The notes under the pieces: model-generated
Database searches by the model: none
Seen by the model: the letters and a program-made list of their open reading frames with translations, nothing else
What the model was told of the DNA's origin: nothing
Translations under genes and position numbers: made by a program
Part shown: piece after piece, positions 1 to 6,045 of the stretch
Layout: the number at the start of each line of letters is the position of its first letter
Numbering within the stretch: the first letter of the stretch is position 1
From: an uncultured Oscillospiraceae bacterium
Lineage (GTDB): Bacteria > Bacillota > Clostridia > Oscillospirales > Oscillospiraceae
NCBI GenBank assembly: GCA_904398675.1
Contig: CAJFPI010000004.1
Span: 1 to 6,338 of the forward strand
Length of the DNA stretch: 6,338 nucleotides
Reading direction: 5' to 3'

Positions 1-25
1 GAAAACCCGCCTCCACTTTGACATG

Positions 26-60
26 AAAGCCGGTACACCTACAGGGGTGTACCGGCTTTT
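26..60 (+). terminator. Intrinsic terminator-like hairpin of an upstream gene
   Basis: A perfect 14-bp stem pairs 26-39 with 46-59 around a 6-nt loop (tacagg). It has AAA at the foot and TTTT at the end of the right arm, followed by GGTTGT. This is the usual shape of a rho-independent terminator reading rightward, although the T-tract is short. It presumably ends a gene left of the window; in the first frame, TGA at 19-21 could be that gene's stop, but 18 bases are too few to identify a protein. The nearly symmetric foot means it could also work leftward. Confidence 0.65.
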
Positions 61-118
61 GGTTGTATGAAATGGTGCAATGGAAAATCTTGCCCATACC
101 CGCCAAGCAGAATTTGTC

Positions 119-147
119 TCGACGGCGTCTCCGCTCTGTGCTATAAT
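119..147 (+). promoter_or_regulatory. Sigma-A-type promoter with extended -10 for the thioredoxin reductase gene
   Basis: A perfect TATAAT lies at 142-147, preceded by TG plus one base (139-141), which makes an extended -10. Seventeen bases upstream is TCGACG (119-124), a 4-of-6 match to TTGACA. Transcription would start near 154 and leave a leader of about 50 nt before the TTG start at 207. That is too short for a riboswitch, and none is recognisable. Confidence 0.7.
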
Positions 148-206
148 AAACAGCAGAATGAGCTGCATGGCCGCCGGGCTGACAGCAGAAAAGGAGTGTA
201 TCCAAG

Positions 207-1136
207 TTGCCCGAATTGTATGATATCATTATCGCCGGAGCCGGCCCTGCCGGGCTGACCGCCGCGCTGTACGCCGCCCGGGCCGGGCGGAAGGTCCTGG
301 TTTTGGAGCGGGACGCTGCCGGCGGGCAGATCCTTTTCTCCCACCGGGTGGAGAACTACCCCGGCATGGCGGAGATGAGCGGCGCAGAGTTTGCCATCCA
401 CCTCCACCACCAGGTGGAACGCCTGGGAGCGGAAGTGGACTACGCAGCGGTGACAGGGTTCCGCCCTGATGGGTCAGGCGGCTATATCGTAGAGACAGAA
501 GAGGGGGAGCGCCGCTGCCGTGCGCTGATCCTCTCCCCCGGCGCCAGCCCCCGGCCGCTGGGCCTCCCCGGCGAGGAGGAGCTGGTGGGCGGCGGCGTGT
601 GCTACTGCGCCGTCTGCGACGGACCATTTTACAGCAAAAAACAGGTGGCCGTGGTAGGCGGCGGCGATACTGCATTGCAGGACGCACTGTTCCTCTCCGG
701 CGTCTGCAGCCAGGTGACGCTGATCCACCGCCGGGATACCTTCCGTGCCGCGCCGGTGCTGGTGGACCAGGCCCGTGAACGAGACAACATCCGCATGATG
801 CTGGGCTGCACAGTGTCGGAATTTCTCCAGGAAAACGGCCTTCTCACCGGCCTCCGGCTGCGCACGGCATCCGGGGCGGAGGAGACGCTGGCGGTGGACG
901 GCGTATTTATTGCTGTAGGCCAGACGCCGGGGACCGCCCCCTTTGCCGGCCAGGTGGCTGTGGACGAGAGAGGATACTTCCTGGCAGGGGAGGACTGCAA
1001 AACCGCCCTCCCGGGGGTTTTTGCGGCCGGGGACTGCCGGGTAAAAACCGTGCGGCAGCTGACCACCGCTGCGGCTGACGGGGCGGTGGCGGGCCTTGCC
1101 GCCGCAGCCTATGCCGAGGCCCACGCCCAGGCGTAG
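207..1136 (+). CDS. trxB: Thioredoxin-disulfide reductase-like NAD(P)H flavoprotein (TrxB family)
   Basis: This cytoplasmic flavoenzyme of 309 residues is predicted to pass electrons from NADPH through FAD and a redox-active disulfide to thioredoxin or a similar partner. The length fits the low-molecular-weight thioredoxin reductase family. Visible motifs in order are: the FAD dinucleotide fold GAGPAG (11-16), the redox pair CAVC followed by D (134-138), the second nucleotide fold GGGDTA (151-156), the NADPH-phosphate-type HRRDTFR (174-180), and the C-terminal FAD motif with G275-D276 and then R283-Q284. The start is TTG; AAGGAG at 191-196 sits 10 nt upstream, and no ATG or GTG between it and the GxGxxG fold is as well placed. 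The active site reads CAVC instead of the common CATC, and an extra Cys (C132) lies two residues before it. No thioredoxin gene is adjacent, so the true partner is unproven and a paralogue with another disulfide substrate is possible. A strong extended -10 promoter precedes it and a nitroreductase gene follows on the same strand. Confidence 0.88.
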   Translation: MPELYDIIIAGAGPAGLTAALYAARAGRKVLVLERDAAGGQILFSHRVENYPGMAEMSGAEFAIHLHHQVERLGAEVDYAAVTGFRPDGSGGYIVETEEGERRCRALILSPGASPRPLGLPGEEELVGGGVCYCAVCDGPFYSKKQVAVVGGGDTALQDALFLSGVCSQVTLIHRRDTFRAAPVLVDQARERDNIRMMLGCTVSEFLQENGLLTGLRLRTASGAEETLAVDGVFIAVGQTPGTAPFAGQVAVDERGYFLAGEDCKTALPGVFAAGDCRVKTVRQLTTAAADGAVAGLAAAAYAEAHAQA

Positions 1137-1224
1137 CCTGTGAGCTTTCAGGAAGTTTTGATTGCGGCGGCCCTTCGGCCTTCCGATGGATAAAAAACTC
1201 ATTTTGAAACGGAGGAACGGAAAG

Positions 1225-1746
1225 ATGAATCGTGAAATGCTGACGCTGATCAACAGCCGCAGAAGCGTACGCTCCTACAAGCCGGACCCTGTGCCGGAGG
1301 AGCTGCTGAACGCCGTGCTGGAGGCCGGAACCTACGCCCCCAGCGGCGGCGGGCGACAGTCTGCCACCATTGTGGCCATCACCGGCGGGAAGTACCGGGA
1401 GGCCCTCTCCCGGCTGAACGCCGCGGTGAAACCCAGCCCCTCTGACCCATACTACGGCGCGCCGGTGATTGTGCTGGTGCTGGCGGACGGCGATGCCCAC
1501 ACCGGTGTGGAGGACGGCAGCTGTGTGCTGGAGAACATGATGCTGGCGGCCCATGCCCTGGACCTGGGGACCTGCTGGATCCACCGGGAAAAACAGATTT
1601 TTGACAGCGAGGAGGGCAAGGTACTTCTCCGGGAGTGGGGCCTGCCGGAGACGCTACGGGGCGTAGGCGCCATCGCTCTGGGGTACCCCGCTGGGCCTGC
1701 GGCGGAGCCGGCCAAGCGGAAGGAGGGCTATATCGTCCGGGTGTAA
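1225..1746 (+). CDS. Nitroreductase-family FMN oxidoreductase
   Basis: This 173-residue protein belongs to the nitroreductase superfamily of cytoplasmic FMN enzymes, which reduce nitro compounds, quinones or other acceptors with NAD(P)H; the natural substrate cannot be read from sequence. Family marks are the N-terminal RRSVRSY (12-18), which contacts the FMN phosphate, YAPSGGGRQ (37-45), a central helix around DGSCVLENMMLAAHALDLG (98-116), and GVGAIALGYP (146-155) near the C-terminus. The frame stays open back to 1162, but I chose ATG 1225: GGAGG at 1211-1215 is 9 nt upstream, and homology-like sequence begins there. It is at the short end for the family. The 88-bp gap after the thioredoxin reductase gene holds no convincing promoter or terminator, so cotranscription is likely. 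A strong composite hairpin follows its stop. Confidence 0.85.
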   Translation: MNREMLTLINSRRSVRSYKPDPVPEELLNAVLEAGTYAPSGGGRQSATIVAITGGKYREALSRLNAAVKPSPSDPYYGAPVIVLVLADGDAHTGVEDGSCVLENMMLAAHALDLGTCWIHREKQIFDSEEGKVLLREWGLPETLRGVGAIALGYPAGPAAEPAKRKEGYIVRV

Positions 1747-1761
1747 GCCGCCCCATTATCT

Positions 1762-1807
1762 ACAGGAAAAGCGGGAGGGACGCATTGGCGTCCCTCCCGT
1801 TTCCTGT
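1762..1807. terminator. Composite bidirectional terminator between convergent genes
   Basis: The inner stem of 12 perfect pairs joins 1772-1783 with 1788-1799 around a 4-nt loop (attg). An outer stem of 8 perfect pairs joins 1762-1769 with 1800-1807; the only interruption is the two-base bulge A1770-G1771. Read leftward, the inner stem is followed by TTTT; read rightward, by TTT. It starts 16 bp after the nitroreductase stop and ends 5 bp before the regulator stop, so it can serve both genes. Confidence 0.85.
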
Positions 1808-1811
1808 CGTC

Positions 1812-2378
1812 CTATTGAAGAACCGGCTCGATCACTGCCCGGAAGTACCGGTCCAGCTCCTCCGGCGCCTGGCGCATCCTTCCCCGGATCCACCAGAGCA
1901 CCATTTCCACAAAGCTGCCGGCAATATGGTTGATGAGGAAATCCCTGGGAACCTCCGTTTTCACCGCCTGTCCCGGCGGGAAGATCTGGCTCTCAATCAG
2001 CTCCTGAAGGCTGTCCTTGAAGTAACGCAGGAAGATCTCGCTGCTCTCCCCGGACAGGAGCCCCAGAATGTTGCAGTCGTTCTCCTGCAGATGCTGCAGC
2101 AGGTGGCAGAATACGGATTCCGGCGCGGTGCCGCCGGTGTAGAGGCCGTGGGTGTGGGTCACGTCCATGGCGCTCTGGATAATGTGTCCGAACAGCTCCC
2201 CGCACAGGGCCTTCAGCAGATCGTCCTTTGTTTCAAAGTGGGCGTAAAAGGTGGTGCGGCCCACGTTGGCGGCGTCGATGATCTCTTGCACCGTGAGCTT
2301 GCTGTAGTTCTTCTCCGCCAGAAGGGTGCTGAATGCCTGGAAAATGGCCGCCCTGGTTTTCTGCTGCCGCCGGTCCAT
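1812..2378 (-). CDS. TetR/AcrR-family transcriptional regulator
   Basis: This 188-residue one-domain-plus-ligand-domain repressor is typical in size for TetR. The N-terminal helix-turn-helix covers about 29-48 and carries the family pattern TVQEIIDAANVG, RTTFYAHF, followed by K51-D52-DLL. The rest is a helical ligand/dimer domain ending in a Trp-rich helix (LWWIRGRM, 161-168), which resembles the C-terminal domain common in Firmicute TetR proteins of the DhaS-like kind. I chose ATG 2378-2376 because GGAGG lies 7 nt upstream; the longer frame from 2435 would add 19 residues encoded in the leader. The gene is divergent from the P1B ATPase, and inverted repeats overlap both promoters, so it probably represses itself and the pump. 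His and Cys residues gather in the ligand domain (H75, H77, C91, H92, H96, C102), which could bind metal; this is inference only. The ligand is unknown. Confidence 0.88.
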   Translation of the reverse strand: MDRRQQKTRAAIFQAFSTLLAEKNYSKLTVQEIIDAANVGRTTFYAHFETKDDLLKALCGELFGHIIQSAMDVTHTHGLYTGGTAPESVFCHLLQHLQENDCNILGLLSGESSEIFLRYFKDSLQELIESQIFPPGQAVKTEVPRDFLINHIAGSFVEMVLWWIRGRMRQAPEELDRYFRAVIEPVLQ

Positions 2379-2403
2379 CGTCTCCCCTCCCCGTACAAAT
2401 TCC

Positions 2404-2416
2404 CGGAACTGTTCCG
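2404..2416. promoter_or_regulatory. Perfect palindrome in the regulator leader
   Basis: CGGAAC, a single T, then GTTCCG form a perfect inverted repeat with 6-bp arms. It lies between the predicted transcription start of the regulator gene and its ribosome binding site. It may be an accessory operator or a small hairpin in the leader; the sequence differs from the main dyad at 2474-2496, so a different factor is possible. Confidence 0.4.
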
Positions 2417-2443
2417 AAACAAACAAACGGCCCAAATGATCCG

Positions 2444-2472
2444 TTGTCTTTTTACCAGAACTATCCTACAAT
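2444..2472 (+). promoter_or_regulatory. Promoter of the P1B ATPase gene
   Basis: TTGTCT (2444-2449, 4 of 6 matches to the -35 consensus) and TACAAT (2467-2472, 5 of 6 matches to the -10) are separated by 17 bp. The predicted start near 2479 leaves a leader of about 94 nt. The -10 overlaps the opposite promoter's -10 by two bases, and the start falls inside the large inverted repeat. Confidence 0.6.
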
Positions 2473-2479
2473 TATACCA
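2471..2479 (-). promoter_or_regulatory. Extended -10 promoter of the TetR regulator gene
   Basis: Read leftward this is TG, G, then a perfect TATAAT (TATAAT occupies 2476-2471). At the 17-bp spacing the -35 position (2499-2494) reads AAGATA, a poor match, so the extended -10 would carry recognition. Transcription would start near 2464, about 86 nt before the ATG. The box is covered by the left arm of the 2474-2496 dyad. Confidence 0.6.
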
Positions 2480-2496
2480 AACAAAGTGTTTGCTAT
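2474..2496. promoter_or_regulatory. Candidate operator: 23-bp inverted repeat over divergent promoters
   Basis: The arms ATACCAAACA (2474-2483) and TGTTTGCTAT (2487-2496) flank a 3-nt centre (AAG) and match at 9 of 10 positions. A second pair, TACAATT (2467-2473) and AATTGTA (2503-2509), surrounds it as a perfect 7-bp outer repeat with a slightly shifted centre. The dyad covers the regulator's -10 and the predicted start of the ATPase transcript, which is where a TetR dimer would block both. That the neighbouring TetR protein binds here is inference from position and symmetry. Confidence 0.6.
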
Positions 2497-2572
2497 CTTA
2501 TAAATTGTACGGAATTTTTTCGAGGATGTCAAGTTGTGTCCCCGGACAGCGGGGGGATGGGAGGAGCGCGGT

Positions 2573-4441
2573 ATGGTCAAAAAAATCAACGATTTTCTGT
2601 CAGGGCTGCCCATGACACTGCTGGGCGCGGTTTTTCTGGCAGCCAGCTTTGTCCTGCCCCGGGCAGGTGTCAGCCTCCCTATTGATCCCGCCTGGGTGAC
2701 GGTGGTCATCAGCGGCATCCCGCTACTGTACCTGGCGGTGTGGCGGGTCATCCACAACCCCGGCATCAGCAAGATCTCCTCGGCCCTGCTCATCGTCATC
2801 GCCATGTTTGCGGCCATCGGAATCGGGGATCTCTTTGCCGCCGGAGAAGTGGCCTTCATTATGGCCATCGGCGCCCTGCTGGAGGACGCCACCACCAACC
2901 GGGCCAAGAAGGGCCTGAAAAAACTGATCAGCCTGGCCCCTGCCCAGGGGCGGCGCATCCGGGACGGGAAGGAGGAGCTGGTCCCGGCAAATCAGATCCG
3001 TCAAGGTGATGTACTCCGCATCCTGCCCGGTGAGACCATCCCGGTGGACGGCACCATTCTCAGCGGCGAGACCTCGGTGGACCAGTCCATCATGACCGGC
3101 GAATCCCTCCCGGTGGACAAAGGCGTGGGCGAGGAGGTGTTCTGCGGCACCATCAACCGTTTCGGCTCCATCGACATCACCGCCACCAAGGTGGGGGAGG
3201 ACAGCTCCCTCCAGAAACTCATCCGCATGGTACAGGAGGCGGAGGAAAAACAGGCCCCCATGCAGCGCATCGCCGACAAGGCGGCCAGCTGGCTGGTGCC
3301 CGTGGCCCTGCTCATCGCCATCCTGGCCTATGTGTTTACCCGGAACATTGTCACCGCCGTGACGGTGCTGGTGGTGTTCTGTCCCTGCGCCCTGGTGCTG
3401 GCAACCCCCACGGCCATTATGGCCGCCATCGGCCAGGCCACTAAGCACGGCGTCATCATCAAATCCGGCGAGGCCCTGGAGAAGATGGGAAAGGTTGACA
3501 CCATCACCTTTGACAAGACGGGGACCCTCACCTGCGGCCGGCTGGAGGTTAGCGATGTCCTCTCCTTTGAGGAAAGCCTGACGGAAGAGGAGCTGCTCAC
3601 CCTGGCCGCCTCGGCGGAGGCCAGAAGCGAGCATCCTTTAGGCAAGGCCATCGCGGCCCGGGCGAGGGAAGAGAATCTGCCTTTGCAGGAATCCCAGAAC
3701 TTCCGCATGACAGCGGGCAGGGGCATCTGTGCGGAGGTGTCCGGACGGAGCCTGCTCTGCGGAAATGAAACGTTCCTGCTGGAAAACGGTGCTGTCATCG
3801 ATGCCGCTATCCACGGCGCGCTGGAGAAACTGCGCTTGGAGGGCAAGGCGTCCATTCTGGTGGCGGAGGGGGGACGGTGCATTGGAGCCATCGCCCTGTC
3901 CGACGTGCTCCGGCCGGAGGCCAGGGACATGGTGTCCCGCCTGGAGGCCATGCACACCCGCGCAGTGCTGCTCACCGGCGACAACAGGAAAACCGCGGAC
4001 TACTTCGCCAAGCAGGTGGGCATCAGCGAGGTGCGCGCCCAGCTGCTGCCGGAGGAGAAGGTGGGCAGCATCGAGGCCCTGCGGGCGGCGGGGCGGAAGG
4101 TGTGCATGATCGGAGACGGCGTCAACGACGCGCCGGCCCTCAAGACCGCCGACGTGGGGGTGGCCATGGGCTGCATGGGCAGCGACATCGCTGTGGAGGC
4201 CGCCGATATCGCCCTGATGGGCGATGATCTCTCCCAAATCCCCTACTTGAAACGGCTGGCCGATGCCACGGTGAAAACCATCAAGGTGAGCATCACCCTG
4301 TCTATGTGCATCAACTTCTTCGCCATCATCGCCTCTCTGCTGGAGCTGCTGAATCCCACCACCGGCGCCCTGGTCCACAATGCCGGATCCTGCTTTGTCG
4401 TTCTGATCGCCGCCCTGCTGTACGATCGAAAATTTGAGTAG
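2573..4441 (+). CDS. P1B-type heavy-metal-translocating ATPase without N-terminal metal-binding domain
   Basis: This 622-residue inner-membrane pump should export a transition or heavy-metal ion by ATP hydrolysis. Diagnostic motifs are TGES (175-178, actuator), CPC in a membrane helix (270-272, metal site), DKTGT with phosphorylated D314, HP (354-355, P1B nucleotide domain) and GDGVND (514-519). Membrane segments lie at about 12-28, 41-60, two within 69-104, 237-255, 258-281, 573-596 and 601-616, the usual eight. There is no HMA domain or Cys-rich N-terminus. I chose ATG 2573, with AGGAG 6 nt upstream; an upstream TTG at 2534 is less likely. The last helices carry C579-I-N581 and H602-N603-A-G-S, not the copper pattern (YN and MxxSS) and not the Lys and Asp of ZntA-type Zn/Cd/Pb pumps, so the ion is uncertain; Zn, Mn, Cd or Fe are all possible. 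The divergent TetR gene is its likely repressor. Confidence 0.92.
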   Translation: MVKKINDFLSGLPMTLLGAVFLAASFVLPRAGVSLPIDPAWVTVVISGIPLLYLAVWRVIHNPGISKISSALLIVIAMFAAIGIGDLFAAGEVAFIMAIGALLEDATTNRAKKGLKKLISLAPAQGRRIRDGKEELVPANQIRQGDVLRILPGETIPVDGTILSGETSVDQSIMTGESLPVDKGVGEEVFCGTINRFGSIDITATKVGEDSSLQKLIRMVQEAEEKQAPMQRIADKAASWLVPVALLIAILAYVFTRNIVTAVTVLVVFCPCALVLATPTAIMAAIGQATKHGVIIKSGEALEKMGKVDTITFDKTGTLTCGRLEVSDVLSFEESLTEEELLTLAASAEARSEHPLGKAIAARAREENLPLQESQNFRMTAGRGICAEVSGRSLLCGNETFLLENGAVIDAAIHGALEKLRLEGKASILVAEGGRCIGAIALSDVLRPEARDMVSRLEAMHTRAVLLTGDNRKTADYFAKQVGISEVRAQLLPEEKVGSIEALRAAGRKVCMIGDGVNDAPALKTADVGVAMGCMGSDIAVEAADIALMGDDLSQIPYLKRLADATVKTIKVSITLSMCINFFAIIASLLELLNPTTGALVHNAGSCFVVLIAALLYDRKFE

Positions 4442-4447
4442 CACCCC

Positions 4448-5179
4448 TCACAGCCACCGCCCTGCCGTCTCCTCCAGCTGCCGTTTCCGTTCCCGCCAGT
4501 CCGGCATCAGGGCGGAGAGCAGCTGGTAAAATCCCTTGCCGTGGTTGGGGTGGAGGAAGTGGCAGCACTCGTGGAGCGCTACATACTCGATGCAGGGCCG
4601 CGGCGCGGCCAAAAGCCGCAGATTCAGGGTGATGACCCCTTTCTTGACAAGGCAGGAGCCCCAGCGGCTGCGCATATCCCGGATTTTCAGGCCCGGCTCC
4701 GCCACGCCCAGGGGCTGGAAGAGCGGGTACAGCTCCGCCAGCACGGCAGTGAAGACCCGCCGGGCCTCCTCCCGGAGGTATCGGTCCAGCAGCGCCTTTT
4801 TCTGCCTCTGATCCTCCGGATCCCGCAGGGCAAGCAGGATTTGGTTTCCCTGCCGCGCCGCCCGGTTCCGGGACGCGGGCTCCACCGCCAGTTTCACCAT
4901 CTCCCCCAGGATGGGGATGGCCTCCCCGCCGACAAGCTCCAGAGGCGGCAGGGCCTCCCGGGCCAGCCGGGCAAAGCGCTCCTGTGCGGCGCGGATCAGG
5001 GCGGCGCGGCTTAAAACAAAGGCGTCCACCTGGCCGAGCGGAACCCGGGGGTGGGCGGAGACGGCCACACTGCCATCCCGGCGGATGCGGAGATTGAGAT
5101 TTTTCACGGGCTTTCTCGTCAGCGTAAAGGAGATAGGCCCCAGCGGGTCCGCAACCGTCCGCACCTGTGTCTTTTCCAT
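4448..5179 (-). CDS. YgjP/SprT-like zinc-dependent metallopeptidase
   Basis: This 243-residue protein matches the YgjP-like (DUF45) M48-related family, predicted cytoplasmic zinc metallopeptidases of unknown substrate. The zinc site is HECCH (203-207) with the third ligand probably H213 in HPNHGKGFY, and E204 is the likely catalytic base. The family-typical MRSRWGSC (169-176) precedes it, and the N-terminal beta-rich part with LNLRIRRDGSVAVSAHP (28-44) is also characteristic. No signal peptide or membrane segment is seen. ATG 5179-5177 is supported by AAGGTGG at 5192-5186, 6 nt upstream. The trpA terminator ends only about 20 nt before this start, so there is no room for a promoter between them. 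Its 3' end lies 6 bp from the end of the convergent ATPase gene. The two adjacent cysteines inside HExxH are a little unusual but do not remove a ligand. The family is recognised firmly, the biological role is not known. Confidence 0.87.
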   Translation of the reverse strand: MEKTQVRTVADPLGPISFTLTRKPVKNLNLRIRRDGSVAVSAHPRVPLGQVDAFVLSRAALIRAAQERFARLAREALPPLELVGGEAIPILGEMVKLAVEPASRNRAARQGNQILLALRDPEDQRQKKALLDRYLREEARRVFTAVLAELYPLFQPLGVAEPGLKIRDMRSRWGSCLVKKGVITLNLRLLAAPRPCIEYVALHECCHFLHPNHGKGFYQLLSALMPDWRERKRQLEETAGRWL

Positions 5180-5199
5180 GAAAGTCCACCTTCCTGTTC

Positions 5200-5244
5200 A
5201 AAAAATCGCCCCGGCCGCGAGCTTTCCGCGGCCGGGGCGGTTTT
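5200..5244 (-). terminator. Rho-independent terminator after trpA
   Basis: A perfect 13-bp GC-rich stem pairs 5207-5219 with 5227-5239 around a 7-nt loop. Read leftward, it is followed by one base pair that can wobble and then six T (5205-5200). It starts 24 bp after the trpA stop, so it should end the trp operon. The matching TTTT at 5241-5244 extends the foot by A-T pairs and might allow weak rightward activity. The ribosome binding site of the metallopeptidase gene begins 7 nt beyond the T-run. Confidence 0.9.
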
Positions 5245-5262
5245 ATCCGTTTGCCGGCGCGC

Positions 5263-6045
5263 TCAACGGACGCCGGACACAGCGGCCTTCATCTCCGCGG
5301 TAAACGCACGGAGATGGGGTGCGGCCTCTCGCCCGTACTGCTGGGCCAGCCTGACAATGGCGGAGCCCACAATGACCCCGTCGGCTGCCTGGGCCATGGC
5401 TGCCGCCTGGTCCGGGGCGGAGACGCCAAACCCCACCGCACAGGGGAGGTCCGGGTTGGCCGCCTTGGCCAGGCGGACCATGCGGCCTATGTCAGTGGTG
5501 ATCTCCCGGCGCACGCCGGTGACGCCCAAAGAGGAGACACAGTAGAGAAATCCCTCCGCCTCCCGGGCGATCCTGCCGATACGGTCCTCAGAGGTGGGGG
5601 CGATAAGGGAGATAAAGTCCAGGCCGTGCTTTCGGCACGCCGGGGCAAACTCCCCCTTCTCCTCATAGGGTACGTCGGGGAGGATGAGGCCGTCCATGCC
5701 GATCTCCGCCGCCGCGGCGAGAAAGCGCTCGGTTCCGTAGGAGAACACCACGTTGGCGTAGGTCATGAACACCATGGGGGTGGCCACATCCCGGCGCAGG
5801 CGGCGGACCATGTCAAAAATCTTATCTGTGGTAGTCCCGGCAGCCAGAGCCCGCTCGTTGGCTGCCTGGATCACCGGCCCCTCGGCGGTGGGGTCGGAGA
5901 AGGGGATACCCAGCTCGATGACATCCGCGCCCCCCTCCGCCAGGGCCCGGAGGTTGGCCGCCGTGGTCTCCAGATCCGGGTCCCCGCAGGTGAGGAAGGG
6001 GATAAATGCCTTCCCGCCGGAGAAGGCGTCGGTTATGCGGCTCAT
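5263..6045 (-). CDS. trpA: Tryptophan synthase alpha chain
   Basis: This cytoplasmic subunit of 260 residues cleaves indole-3-glycerol phosphate to indole and glyceraldehyde 3-phosphate and channels indole to TrpB. Family marks are FLTCGDPD (17-24), ELGIPFSDP (44-52), ILPDVPYEE (121-129), Y168 followed by CVSSLGVTG (169-177) and GFGVS (205-209), with G223-VIVGSA closing the phosphate site. E44 corresponds to catalytic Glu49 of the Salmonella enzyme and Y168 to Tyr175. The position of catalytic Asp60 holds Glu (E55, in DPTAEGP), encoded by GAG. Length is normal for the family and nothing suggests decay. The ATG overlaps the trpB stop as ATGA, and GGAGGAG (6060-6054) lies inside the end of trpB, so translation is coupled. 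A strong terminator follows. Confidence 0.95.
   Translation of the reverse strand: MSRITDAFSGGKAFIPFLTCGDPDLETTAANLRALAEGGADVIELGIPFSDPTAEGPVIQAANERALAAGTTTDKIFDMVRRLRRDVATPMVFMTYANVVFSYGTERFLAAAAEIGMDGLILPDVPYEEKGEFAPACRKHGLDFISLIAPTSEDRIGRIAREAEGFLYCVSSLGVTGVRREITTDIGRMVRLAKAANPDLPCAVGFGVSAPDQAAAMAQAADGVIVGSAIVRLAQQYGREAAPHLRAFTAEMKAAVSGVR

Noticed and set aside
1..24. Start or end of another gene at the left edge
   Set aside because: A rightward stop (TGA 19-21) and a leftward GGAGG (14-10) are both visible, but with so few bases neither can be tied to a protein.
148..206. Riboswitch or attenuator in the leader of the thioredoxin reductase gene
   Set aside because: The leader is only about 50 nt, shows just a 4-bp stem, and has no known aptamer pattern.
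67..258. Small 63-residue rightward frame upstream of the thioredoxin reductase gene
   Set aside because: It spans the promoter and the true start of the next gene, has no ribosome binding site, and the composition is not protein-like.
1137..1152. Terminator after the thioredoxin reductase gene
   Set aside because: The near-palindrome pairs over only about four bases at its ends with mismatches inside, and the T-tract is not adjacent.
1635..2615. Rightward open frame of 326 codons across the regulator gene
   Set aside because: It runs through the terminator hairpin, the antisense of the TetR gene and the AT-rich control region, and has no family resemblance. It is a shadow.
5241..5262. Possible promoter for the metallopeptidase gene (TTGAGC with GATAAA read leftward)
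   Set aside because: The spacing is about 13 bp and transcripts from it would still meet the terminator, so it is not a credible promoter.
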